Assembly: GCA_947494035.1 (NCBI GenBank)
Contig: CANLTN010000022.1
Span: 6,925 to 70,924 of the forward strand
Length of the DNA: 64,000 nt
Direction: 5' to 3'
DNA from: Pseudovibrio sp947494035
GTDB taxonomy: Bacteria > Pseudomonadota > Alphaproteobacteria > Rhizobiales > Stappiaceae
Below the pieces are notes generated by a model. It worked only from the letters and a program-made list of their open reading frames with translations, was not told the DNA's origin and did no database searches. Positions within the stretch are counted from its first letter, which is position 1; every line of letters begins with the position of its first letter. Shown here piece after piece: positions 1 to 8,101 of the stretch. Both the position numbers and the translations under genes were made by a program.

Positions 1-607
1 CAATGGCAACATGCTGCCCCTGATCCAAAATGAACGCCGCACTTGGAATCCGATCGAGCCAGAAGGAATGAGCCTGCGTCACACACCGCCTTTTTTCCAG
101 TTGCAACGCCACCGAAAATGCATTCTGAACATGCGGCCTGACCGCCTCAAGAGCCTTATTGAGGTTTTCTCCGGCAGCAGTCGAAAAATCGGAGGGAATA
201 GCAAGCGAAGCTGTCGCAATCTCTACGCCTTGCCGGTGGATCAAAAACCCCCGTATCCGGTCAAAATCACCGTACTTCCCTAAAACGCTCCAATAGAAAT
301 CCGTATCCCGAAATTCATCGGGGCTGATGAACTGTTCCGTATCCACGACACTATGCATCGGCATGGACTGAGCAAGTTGGGGCAGCGGATTACTCTCTCC
401 CGCCGCAATCATATCCGCTTTCGCCTCCTCTCCGGTATTAAGAAAGGATAAGTGGTGATATTTAAACGGCTTTAGCGAGAGGACCTTGTAGCAAAACATG
501 GTTTCGCGAAAGGATGAGAGCATCGGTTCAAATGCTCCCCCTATATCCTCGCCAAGTGCGACTTTGGCATAAAGCCGTCGCACCACTTCATCATACACAC
601 GCTGCAT
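1..607 (-). CDS. LuxR-family transcriptional regulator, N-terminal part (runs off window)
   Basis: The minus strand is open from an ATG at 607 (MQRVYDEVVRRLYAKVAL...) to the window edge, about 202 residues with no stop. The visible part resembles the N-terminal sensory half of alphaproteobacterial LuxR-type regulators: an all-helical start, an 'EFRDTDFYWSVL' stretch, an 'LNKALEAVRPHVQNAF' helix, and a PAS-like 'IPSAAFILDQGQHVAI' segment. In this family a C-terminal LuxR helix-turn-helix follows; here it lies beyond position 1, so the class is inferred from the N-terminal pattern only. No ligand can be assigned. The upstream region is AT-rich. Confidence 0.6.
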   Translation of the reverse strand, partial: MQRVYDEVVRRLYAKVALGEDIGGAFEPMLSSFRETMFCYKVLSLKPFKYHHLSFLNTGEEAKADMIAAGESNPLPQLAQSMPMHSVVDTEQFISPDEFRDTDFYWSVLGKYGDFDRIRGFLIHRQGVEIATASLAIPSDFSTAAGENLNKALEAVRPHVQNAFSVALQLEKRRCVTQAHSFWLDRIPSAAFILDQGQHVAI

Positions 608-995
608 ACACCCACCCGAATCAGGCAAATCCCACACCTGCCCCAGCGGGATTTAAATAGTATTTTTTTCAGATATCAACTAAAGCAAATAATATTTTCT
701 TCAAACAACCCCAAAATCAAATATAAATCAGGATCACAAATAAGTTACACTGCAAAGCACCCAGCCATTACATACAAAATACATACAAATATGATTGCGT
801 TAACATCTGAAAGCATAAAGAAAATTCACACATCTCCACCACTGCCGCTAGCGCTCCTGTCCGGCAGTGCATACATCTTGCAGGTCTTGAAATGCTGCCC
901 CCCGCCTGCCCCAAACAGCATTGGTTTACCTGTGGTGCGGCTTACACGTATACAGCGGTGGAGTATGCAACAGTGACCACCTGCGAGAATTTGAT
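608..995. other. AT-rich intergenic region between two divergent genes
   Basis: This stretch separates the leftward regulator from the rightward OsmC-like gene and should hold both promoters. It is strongly AT-rich around 655-800 and contains a short direct repeat (CATACAAAATACATACAAAT near 773-791). An open frame at 791-976 has no ribosome-binding site or family resemblance and was not called. No hairpin terminator or RNA was recognised. Confidence 0.4.
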
Positions 996-1406
996 ATGAC
1001 GATCAAGATGAAGCCCAAGTCCTATGGACCACTAACGCTCGCCTCCCAAGAGCAGGAGCAGTTCAGGGTCTTCAATCAATTCGGGCATGAATACGCGGCA
1101 GGTGACGGAGACTCCGCTGACTTTTCCGCCCCTTCCGACCTGATCATGTCCGCACTTGCATCCTGTATGGCAATTTCTTTGGAGATGGCAGCCCGCCACC
1201 GCAAAGTCACGCTCGGCAGGGTCAACATCACCGTCAACGCCGACAGGGCATCCTCCCTGCCCATCCGCTTTGACAGCTTCCATCTGGAAGTCGCTCTCCC
1301 CGACTATAAAGACCGCGAGCAAGCAGAAGCCCTGATCAAAGCCGCCAAAGAAATCTGTACGGTCTCCAACACGCTAAACTCTGAGATCCATCTCAAGCTG
1401 GTGTAA
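996..1406 (+). CDS. OsmC/Ohr-family protein
   Basis: A protein of about 136 residues beginning MTIKMKPKSYGPLTLASQ. OsmC-family proteins are cytosolic thiol peroxidases or related redox proteins. Two cysteines sit in the two family positions: one in 'SALASCMAIS' on the central helix and one in 'EICTVSNTL' in the second half. They would form the peroxidatic/resolving pair if the enzyme is active; the usual 'CPV' is 'CTV' here. The ATG at 996 is preferred over the in-frame GTG/ATG at 921 because family homology begins there and a GAGA stretch precedes it. The specific hydroperoxide substrate cannot be read. No operon partner is evident. Confidence 0.75.
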   Translation: MTIKMKPKSYGPLTLASQEQEQFRVFNQFGHEYAAGDGDSADFSAPSDLIMSALASCMAISLEMAARHRKVTLGRVNITVNADRASSLPIRFDSFHLEVALPDYKDREQAEALIKAAKEICTVSNTLNSEIHLKLV

Positions 1407-1527
1407 GGACACATTCGTCACCCGTTCCACGAAAAGCAATGACCAACACCTCAATCGTCAAAGCCTCTCCATTGAAGAACCGAATGGTGCCGCTGCGGTT
1501 AGTATTAAACCGAGATGAGATTTGAAC

Positions 1528-1842
1528 ATGAAAAGCAAGCAAAGTTGTCAGCCAGATAAAACACTCCATCCAGAAGTGGCCAATTTCGCTGAAAAACTGA
1601 CTGAATTGGTTGAGCTTCTATCAAAGCATGGTACGGAACCATGGGTATATCAGATTTCGAAAGCCCTAACCGAAGTCAGAGCCTCGGATGGCCACGGAGT
1701 ACTCCGCATCATTAGGATGTACGGTGGGATGGGGTCATTGAATGATCTTATTTTAGATGGACCTGACCAAGACAACAACACTCTATATCGCCTTAGACAT
1801 GAGATATATGTTCTCGCAGAAGCATTGGCTGCTGATCTTTAA
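1528..1842 (+). CDS. Conserved small protein (DUF6966-like), function unknown
   Basis: A 104-residue protein starting MKSKQSCQPDKTLHPEV. It is mostly alpha-helical, acidic, and has no signal peptide or membrane segment. A 'GVLRIIRMYGGMGSLNDLIL' block near residues 60-80 resembles a conserved GGMGSxND motif of a small uncharacterised family (recalled as DUF6966, not verified). The ATG at 1528 follows a GAGATGAGA ribosome-binding region at about 1513-1520; a TTG six bases upstream is less likely. Codon use is more AT-rich than in the neighbouring metabolic genes, which may indicate transfer. No function is assigned. Confidence 0.65.
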   Translation: MKSKQSCQPDKTLHPEVANFAEKLTELVELLSKHGTEPWVYQISKALTEVRASDGHGVLRIIRMYGGMGSLNDLILDGPDQDNNTLYRLRHEIYVLAEALAADL

Positions 1843-1867
1843 CCGTTAACTTAGCAACTCGTGAGCT

Positions 1868-2491
1868 TCAAAAGCTCAGCTTGTTCTCAGTCCCTGAAAG
1901 CAGTCTGCCAATGTTGGCTTGATGTTTGGCGACCACCATGAACGCCATAACCAATGCGAAAATCTGGAAATAGATCGAGTGGCCGAAGACCGGAACAAAG
2001 GAAAGCACGACGAATAGCAAGGCTGCGCAGATAGAGCCGAGAGAAACAAAGCGGGTCACAGCAACGATAGCCACAAAAGATCCAAGGCAACTCGCTGCAA
2101 TAATCGGGTCCAACATGAACAGCACGGCAGCGGCTGTCAGCACGCCCTTGCCACCTCTGAAGCCGAAAAAGATCGGCCAATTGTGGCCAACAATAGCACC
2201 CGCGCCAGCAACCAACATACTCACGCTGTCCTCCGCCGCACCAGAACCTGCATAAACACCCAGATACAAGCCAACCAAACAGGCAATGACGCCCTTCAGG
2301 GTATCTCCGAAAAGAACAATCAGTGCAGCAGGTTTGCCAAGCACACGCAGCGTATTGGTAAGCCCAGCAGATTTACTGCCATACTCGCAAATGTCCTTGC
2401 CATAGACTTTCCCAACCAGCACCGCCGTACTGATGCTGCCCAGCAGATAGCCTGCCCCAAGAGCCGCAAACACCTTAATCAGATCAATCAC
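1868..2491 (-). CDS. plsY: Acyl-phosphate glycerol-3-phosphate acyltransferase PlsY
   Basis: This integral membrane enzyme moves an acyl group from acyl-phosphate to glycerol-3-phosphate, the first acylation in phospholipid synthesis. The 207-residue length is typical. Family motifs are clear: 'GSISTAVLVGK' near residues 18-28, 'GDTLKG' near 62, 'GHNWPIFFGFRGGKG' near 102-116 with the glycine-rich binding loop, and 'KHQANIGRLLSGTE' near the C-terminus. Several hydrophobic helices separate them. The start is a GTG at 2491 preceded by AGGGG. It begins only 11 bases after the stop of the TetR gene on the same strand, so the two are probably co-transcribed, an unusual setting for plsY. Confidence 0.9.
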   Translation of the reverse strand: MIDLIKVFAALGAGYLLGSISTAVLVGKVYGKDICEYGSKSAGLTNTLRVLGKPAALIVLFGDTLKGVIACLVGLYLGVYAGSGAAEDSVSMLVAGAGAIVGHNWPIFFGFRGGKGVLTAAAVLFMLDPIIAASCLGSFVAIVAVTRFVSLGSICAALLFVVLSFVPVFGHSIYFQIFALVMAFMVVAKHQANIGRLLSGTENKLSF

Positions 2492-2502
2492 AAGAACGGC
2501 CC

Positions 2503-3093
2503 CTACCCCACAACGCCCTTCAGCACCAGCTTCTGGTGCACTTCGATAATCTCATCGATACTAAGACGCCCATCGGGACGATACCAGAAGCAAACGCCGG
2601 TCAGCATGGCGATGATGGCAAAAGCCGCGACTTCCAGATCCACCTTTGGAAACACGCCCGCTTGCACACCATCCGCAAGAATGCTCCGCAGATTGGCCTC
2701 GTACTGGCTACGTTTGGTCACCACATCTGCACGGTATTCCTCACCAAGAGACCGCAGCTCCAGATTGGCGATCACAACGTCCGCGCGGCGTTCAATGTGG
2801 TAGCGAATGTGGAAGGCAACAAACGCCTTCAGACGAGAGACAGGGTCCTCCCCCTTGCCCTCCAGCTTTTCCCAATTCTCGATCAGGCTGATCATATGTT
2901 GGTTCATCAGCGCCTGAAGCAGCTCGTCCTTACTCTCCACATAACGATAGACAGACCCCGCCTGCACCCCCACCTCAGCAGCAAGCTGGCGAAGGGTCAT
3001 TGCTTCAAAGCCCTTGGTCTCAATGAGCTTTTTTGCTGCTGCATAAATCGCAGTTTTTGTATCTGCGCCAACGGAGCCTTTGGTTCGTGCCAC
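2503..3093 (-). CDS. TetR-family regulator, probable controller of the leucine-degradation operon
   Basis: A 196-residue regulator with an N-terminal helix-turn-helix ('MTLRQLAAEVGVQAGSVYRY' near residues 32-51) and an all-helical ligand-binding C-terminal domain. It starts at a GTG at 3093 and is divergent from the isovaleryl-CoA dehydrogenase gene. A 16-bp perfect palindrome lies between them. TetR regulators of this arrangement (for example LiuQ and PsrA) are known to control branched-chain amino acid or fatty acid catabolism with acyl-CoA or fatty acid ligands. The regulatory assignment here is inferred from position and the operator, not from the ligand domain. plsY follows at 11 bp. Confidence 0.85.
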   Translation of the reverse strand: MARTKGSVGADTKTAIYAAAKKLIETKGFEAMTLRQLAAEVGVQAGSVYRYVESKDELLQALMNQHMISLIENWEKLEGKGEDPVSRLKAFVAFHIRYHIERRADVVIANLELRSLGEEYRADVVTKRSQYEANLRSILADGVQAGVFPKVDLEVAAFAIIAMLTGVCFWYRPDGRLSIDEIIEVHQKLVLKGVVG

Positions 3094-3233
3094 GATCTAA
3101 GCCTTTTGTAAGTCTACACAGGTCACATTAGCTGGCGGCGCTCCTCCGATGAATGCCCTGCAATCTTCGGAAGTAAACACGCTGCTGGAAATGCGTCCTA
3201 AGGGTTATTGCATACTAGCCCATGCCCTGCTAG

Positions 3234-3259
3234 TAATCAAACGAACGTTCGTTTAATTA
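3234..3259. promoter_or_regulatory. Palindromic TetR-type operator of the leucine catabolic operon
   Basis: The sequence AAACGAACGTTCGTTT at 3239-3254 is a perfect 16-bp palindrome. Symmetry extends to 3234-3259 with one mismatched pair. It lies between the divergent TetR gene and the isovaleryl-CoA dehydrogenase gene. CGAACG half-sites are typical of TetR operators in acyl-CoA catabolism. A repressor bound here could control both directions. Confidence 0.75.
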
Positions 3260-3328
3260 AATTATGGTCCACTGGGAAGCTCCATTAAGAGTGTGGGTCC
3301 AAGAACTTCGGAAGCAGGAGGAAGCGCG

Positions 3329-4492
3329 GTGTTTGACGCTGTAATGAATTTTGGTCTTGGTGAAGATATTGACGCTCTGCGCGAGACTATACGTCGTTGG
3401 GCACAAGACAAGCTCGCGCCGCGCGCCGCCGAGATTGACGAAAGCAACGAGTTTCCGAATGACCTTTGGAAAGAGATGGGCGACCTTGGCGTACTGGGTA
3501 TGACAGCAGACCCGGAATACGGCGGCACCGGCATGGGCTATCTCGCCCACGTTGTTGCGGTTGAGGAAATCTCCCGCGCCTCCGCCTCTGTTGGCTTGTC
3601 TTACGGCGCACACTCCAACCTGTGCGTAAACCAGATCAACCGCCACGGCACCCCTGAGCAGAAAGCCAAGTACCTGCCAAAGCTGTGTTCCGGTGAGCAT
3701 GTGGGCTCACTCGCCATGTCCGAACCCGGCGCTGGCTCCGACGTTGTTTCCATGAAGCTGCGCGCTGAAAAGCGCAACGACCGCTACATCCTCAACGGCA
3801 ACAAAATGTGGATCACAAACGGCCCGGACGCCTCCACGCTGGTCGTCTACGCCAAGACTGATCCCGACGCTGGCTCACGTGGCATGACAGCCTTCATCAT
3901 CGAAAAAGGCATGAAGGGCTTCTCCACCGCACAAAAGCTGGACAAACTGGGCATGCGCGGCTCCAACACCTGTGAGCTGGTCTTTGAAGACTGCGAAGTA
4001 CCCTTCGAAAACGTCCTGAGCGAAGAAGGCAAAGGCGTCAACGTGCTGATGTCTGGTCTTGACTACGAGCGTGTTGTTCTTTCTGGCGGTCCTCTGGGCA
4101 TCATGGCAGCGGCCATGGACATCGTGGTGCCGTACATCCACGAGCGGAAACAGTTCGGCAAATCCATCGGCGAATTCCAGCTGATGCAGGGCAAACTTGC
4201 TGACATGTACACCCTGATGAACGCCTCCCGTTCCTACGTGTACGCTGTAGCAGCTGCCTGTGACCGTGGTGAAACCACCCGCAAGGACGCCGCTGGCTGC
4301 ATCCTCTATTCCGCAGAAAATGCAACCAAGCTGGCGCTGGAAGCAATCCAGTCTCTCGGTGGCAATGGTTACATCAACGAGTACCCAACCGGTCGCCTGC
4401 TTCGTGACGCAAAACTCTATGAAATCGGCGCGGGTACCTCGGAAATTCGCCGCATGCTGATTGGTCGCGAGCTCTTTCAGGAAACCAAATAA
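3329..4492 (+). CDS. ivd: Isovaleryl-CoA dehydrogenase
   Basis: This flavoenzyme oxidises isovaleryl-CoA to 3-methylcrotonyl-CoA in leucine breakdown, passing electrons to ETF. The 387-residue protein has the acyl-CoA dehydrogenase layout: helical N-terminus, 'LAMSEPGAGSDVVSMKL' and 'MWITNGPDA' in the middle domain, and a C-terminal helical domain with 'YIHERKQFGKSIGEFQLMQGKLAD' family features and 'GGNGYINEYPTGRLLRDAKL'. 'GLDYERVVLSGG' carries the glutamate characteristic of the isovaleryl-CoA branch. The start is taken as the GTG at 3329, eight bases after AGGAGG; an in-frame GTG at 3293 would add 12 unlikely residues. It is the first gene of the operon and its stop overlaps the next start. 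Confidence 0.93.
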   Translation: MFDAVMNFGLGEDIDALRETIRRWAQDKLAPRAAEIDESNEFPNDLWKEMGDLGVLGMTADPEYGGTGMGYLAHVVAVEEISRASASVGLSYGAHSNLCVNQINRHGTPEQKAKYLPKLCSGEHVGSLAMSEPGAGSDVVSMKLRAEKRNDRYILNGNKMWITNGPDASTLVVYAKTDPDAGSRGMTAFIIEKGMKGFSTAQKLDKLGMRGSNTCELVFEDCEVPFENVLSEEGKGVNVLMSGLDYERVVLSGGPLGIMAAAMDIVVPYIHERKQFGKSIGEFQLMQGKLADMYTLMNASRSYVYAVAAACDRGETTRKDAAGCILYSAENATKLALEAIQSLGGNGYINEYPTGRLLRDAKLYEIGAGTSEIRRMLIGRELFQETK

Positions 4493-6099
4493 TGGCAGTT
4501 ATTAAGTCTCAGGCTGCAACGGGTTCGGAAAGCTACAAATACAACCGCGCCCAGCACCTCGCCGCCATGGACGAGGTCCGTGCAGCAAGCCAGCAAGCAC
4601 TCTTAGGCGGGGGCGAAGGCCCTCGCGAACGGCACGTATCGCGTGGGAAAATCCTGCCACGCGAGCGCGTTGCCCGCCTGATTGATCCGGGCTCTCCGTT
4701 TCTCGAAGTCGGTCAGTTTGCTGCCCATAACATGTATGAGGGGGCCTCCCCGTCCGCTGGCATTGTCACCGGCATCGGTCGGGTCAACGGCATTGAGTGC
4801 ATGATCGTTGCAAACGATGCCACCGTAAAGGGCGGCACCTATTACCCGCTGACGGTCAAAAAACACCTGCGCGCCCAAGAAATTGCCATGGAGAACAATC
4901 TCACATGCATTTACTTGGTGGACTCTGGCGGCGCTAACCTGCCCCAGCAGGATGAAGTATTCCCGGACAAAGAGCACTTTGGCCGCATCTTCTACAATCA
5001 GGCCAATATGTCTGCAAAAGGCATTCCGCAAATCGCGGTGGTCATGGGCTCCTGTACCGCTGGCGGCGCTTATGTGCCCGCCATGTGTGATGAAACCATC
5101 ATCGTAAAAGAGCAAGGCACCATCTTCCTCGCCGGTCCACCACTGGTGAAGGCCGCGACAGGCGAAGTAGTCTCTGCTGAAGATCTCGGCGGCGGCGATG
5201 TTCACACCCGCCTCTCCGGTGTGGCAGACCACTTGGCCCGTGACGATGCCCACGCACTCGCGCTGGCCCGTCAGGCCGTGTCCAACCTCAACCGCCGCAA
5301 GCCAGACCAGCTTCTGCTGCAAACGCCGGAAGATCCGCTTTATGACCCGGAAGAAATCCTCGGCGTTGTCCCGGCTGACCTCAAAACACCATACGACGTG
5401 CGCGAAGTCATCGCCCGCGTGGTGGATGGCTCCCGCTTCGACGAGTTCAAGGCCCGCTACGGCACAACGCTCGTCACCGGTTTCGCCCACATCCACGGCA
5501 TGCCCGTCGGCATCATCGCCAACAACGGCATCTTGTTCTCGGAAGCAGCGCTCAAAGGTGCCCACTTCGTTGAGCTGTGCTGCCAGCGCAAAATCCCGCT
5601 GGTCTTCCTGCAAAACATCACCGGCTTCATGGTCGGGCAGAAGTATGAGGCAGGCGGCATCGCAAAAGACGGCGCAAAGCTTGTCACCGCAGTGGCCTGT
5701 GCCAAGGTACCCAAGATCACCATGCTCATTGGCGGCTCCTTCGGCGCTGGAAACTACGGTATGTGTGGCCGTGCATACTCACCGCGTATGCTCTGGACAT
5801 GGCCAAGCTCCCGTATTTCCGTCATGGGCGGCCCTCAGGCCGCAGGTGTACTGGCAACCGTGCGCCGCGATGGCATTGAGCGCAAAGGTGGCGCGTGGTC
5901 AGAGGAAGAGGAAGCAACCTTCAAACAGCCGATCATTGATCAGTTTGAAGAACAAGGCCACCCACTCTACGCCTCCGCTCGCCTCTGGGATGACGGCATC
6001 ATCGACCCGCGCAAAACCCGCGACGTACTGGCTCTGTCCATAGCAGCAAGCCTCAACGCACCAATCGAAGACACGCCCTTCGGCGTCTTCCGCATGTAA
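4492..6099 (+). CDS. mccB: Methylcrotonyl-CoA carboxylase, carboxyltransferase (beta) subunit
   Basis: This subunit transfers CO2 from carboxybiotin to 3-methylcrotonyl-CoA. It is 535 residues, the normal length. Two crotonase-fold halves are visible: the N-terminal acyl-CoA half with 'IYLVDSGGANLPQQDEVFPD' and 'MGSCTAGGAYVPAMCDE', and the C-terminal half with 'PLVFLQNITGFMVGQKYEAG' and 'LIGGSFGAGNYGMCGRAY'. These motifs separate it from propionyl-CoA carboxylase. Its ATG overlaps the last base of the ivd stop codon, implying translational coupling. The biotin-bearing subunit follows 10 bp downstream. Confidence 0.94.
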   Translation: MAVIKSQAATGSESYKYNRAQHLAAMDEVRAASQQALLGGGEGPRERHVSRGKILPRERVARLIDPGSPFLEVGQFAAHNMYEGASPSAGIVTGIGRVNGIECMIVANDATVKGGTYYPLTVKKHLRAQEIAMENNLTCIYLVDSGGANLPQQDEVFPDKEHFGRIFYNQANMSAKGIPQIAVVMGSCTAGGAYVPAMCDETIIVKEQGTIFLAGPPLVKAATGEVVSAEDLGGGDVHTRLSGVADHLARDDAHALALARQAVSNLNRRKPDQLLLQTPEDPLYDPEEILGVVPADLKTPYDVREVIARVVDGSRFDEFKARYGTTLVTGFAHIHGMPVGIIANNGILFSEAALKGAHFVELCCQRKIPLVFLQNITGFMVGQKYEAGGIAKDGAKLVTAVACAKVPKITMLIGGSFGAGNYGMCGRAYSPRMLWTWPSSRISVMGGPQAAGVLATVRRDGIERKGGAWSEEEEATFKQPIIDQFEEQGHPLYASARLWDDGIIDPRKTRDVLALSIAASLNAPIEDTPFGVFRM

Positions 6100-6109
6100 G
6101 GGGCTCGGT

Positions 6110-8098
6110 ATGTTTAAGAAAATCCTTATTGCCAACCGCGGTGAGATCGCTTGCCGTGTTGCAAAATCCGCCAAGGCCCTTGGCATCAAAGTAGTTGCTG
6201 TATACTCAGATGCTGACCGCGATGCCCGCCACGTGCAGATGGCAGACGAAGCTTACCGCCTCGGCCCTGCACCAGTGGCAGAAAGCTACCTCAACATTCC
6301 TGAGCTGCTGAACGCCGCCAAAACCAGTGGCGCAGACGCCATCCATCCGGGCTACGGGTTCCTTTCGGAAAATCCGGAGTTCGTGGAAGCCGTCGAAGCA
6401 GCTGGCCTCGTCTTCATCGGCCCTCCAGCCAGCGCCATCCGCGCCATGGGCCTGAAAGATGCCGCCAAAAAGCTCATGGAAGAATCCGGCGTCCCAATCG
6501 TGCCGGGCTACCACGGCGACAATCAGGACGCAGAGTTCCTGAAAGCGGAATCCGACAAGATCGGCTATCCTGTTCTCATCAAAGCCCGTGCGGGCGGCGG
6601 CGGCAAAGGCATGCGCCGCGTTGATGATCCGGCGAACTTCTTTGAGGCTCTGGAAGGCGCACAACGCGAAGGTCAGTCCAGCTTTGGCGACCCGCGTGTG
6701 CTCATCGAAAAGTACATCCTGTCCCCGCGCCACATCGAGGTGCAGGTCTTCTGTGATGGACATGGCAACGCTGTTCACTTGTTCGAGCGTGACTGCTCCT
6801 TGCAGCGTCGCCACCAAAAGGTGATCGAAGAAGCCCCTGCCCCCGGCATGAGCGAAGAGATGCGCAAGGCCATGGGCGATGCGGCTGTCAAAGCAGCACA
6901 AGCCGTGGGCTATGAGGGTGCGGGCACTGTCGAGTTTATCGTTGATGGCTCTGACGGCCTGCGCTCTGACCGCTTCTGGTTCATGGAAATGAACACCCGC
7001 TTGCAGGTGGAACACCCGGTTACCGAGGCAATAACCGGTCAGGATCTGGTCAACTGGCAACTCTCCGTCGCGGCTGGTGGCAAACTGCCTTTGGCACAGG
7101 ATGAGCTGACCATCACCGGTCATGCGTTCGAAGCGCGCATCTACGCAGAAGATGCCGAAGCAGGCTTCCTGCCAGCAACGGGAACGCTGAACGAGCTGAA
7201 ACTGCCGGAACTCTTCGCCCGCATCGACAGCGGCGTGCGCAAAGGCGATACGATCACCCCTTACTACGATCCAATGATCGCAAAGGTGATCTGCCACGGC
7301 GAAACCCGTGAGGCGGCTCTGGCGAAAATGTCTCTGGCCTTGGAAAAAAGCCAGGCAGTCGGCTGCACCACCAACATCACCTTCCTGCATCGCCTGTGTA
7401 ACCACGACGGCTTTGCAAAAGGCGAGATGGACACGGGCCTTATCGACCGTGAGCTGGAAGCCCTCACTAAACCAACTGCACCAACTAAGCACGCCTTCGC
7501 GATGGCCGCACTCATCGAGTTGGGCTTTGCGACGGAAACCGCAGTGACTAACGACGATCCATGGGTGAGCCTCACAGGTTGGCGTCATTGGACAGCATCA
7601 AAGCAGTTTGCCCATCTGTCATGGCGCGGTGAAGTGACTGAAGTCATTGCAAGCCGTCACTACGACGGTCGCCTGACAGTCTCCGTTGGTGACGAGAGCT
7701 TTAATCTGCAAATTCTGTCCGTAGACAACAACCACATGCGCGTAGATTTCTCCGGCCAGATCACCTCAGCAGATTTCTTCGCAGAAGACACCAGCCTCAC
7801 CCTTTTCTCTGATGGAGTGACATGGTGCTTTGACCTGCCGGACCACTTGGCAGAGCAAGATGACAGCGCAGCCTCAGGCAACGCGATCACCTCACCAATG
7901 CCGGGCCTTGTGCGCGCAGTAAACTGCAAGCCGGGTGATAAGGTGAGCGAAGGCGATACGTTGATTGTGACCGAAGCCATGAAGATGGAACACTCCCTCA
8001 AAGCACCACGCGACGGTGTTGTGGCAGAGGTGATGGCATCCGCAGGTGATCAGGTGGAAGAAGGCGTTATACTCCTCACGCTTGAGGAGGAGGACTAA
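6110..8098 (+). CDS. mccA: Methylcrotonyl-CoA carboxylase, biotin carboxylase/carrier (alpha) subunit
   Basis: This subunit carboxylates its own biotin with ATP and bicarbonate and feeds MccB. The 662-residue chain holds an N-terminal biotin carboxylase domain ('KILIANRGEIACRVAKSAK', 'HPGYGFLSENPEF'), an ATP-grasp core with 'KARAGGGGKGMRRV' and 'EMNTRLQVEHPVTE', a BT-type linker, and a C-terminal biotinyl domain. The biotin attachment motif is 'EAMKMEHS' with the lysine at about residue 625. It starts with ATG after a short 10-bp gap. Domain order matches single-chain acyl-CoA carboxylase alpha subunits. Confidence 0.94.
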   Translation: MFKKILIANRGEIACRVAKSAKALGIKVVAVYSDADRDARHVQMADEAYRLGPAPVAESYLNIPELLNAAKTSGADAIHPGYGFLSENPEFVEAVEAAGLVFIGPPASAIRAMGLKDAAKKLMEESGVPIVPGYHGDNQDAEFLKAESDKIGYPVLIKARAGGGGKGMRRVDDPANFFEALEGAQREGQSSFGDPRVLIEKYILSPRHIEVQVFCDGHGNAVHLFERDCSLQRRHQKVIEEAPAPGMSEEMRKAMGDAAVKAAQAVGYEGAGTVEFIVDGSDGLRSDRFWFMEMNTRLQVEHPVTEAITGQDLVNWQLSVAAGGKLPLAQDELTITGHAFEARIYAEDAEAGFLPATGTLNELKLPELFARIDSGVRKGDTITPYYDPMIAKVICHGETREAALAKMSLALEKSQAVGCTTNITFLHRLCNHDGFAKGEMDTGLIDRELEALTKPTAPTKHAFAMAALIELGFATETAVTNDDPWVSLTGWRHWTASKQFAHLSWRGEVTEVIASRHYDGRLTVSVGDESFNLQILSVDNNHMRVDFSGQITSADFFAEDTSLTLFSDGVTWCFDLPDHLAEQDDSAASGNAITSPMPGLVRAVNCKPGDKVSEGDTLIVTEAMKMEHSLKAPRDGVVAEVMASAGDQVEEGVILLTLEEED

Positions 8099-8101
8099 AC
8101 A

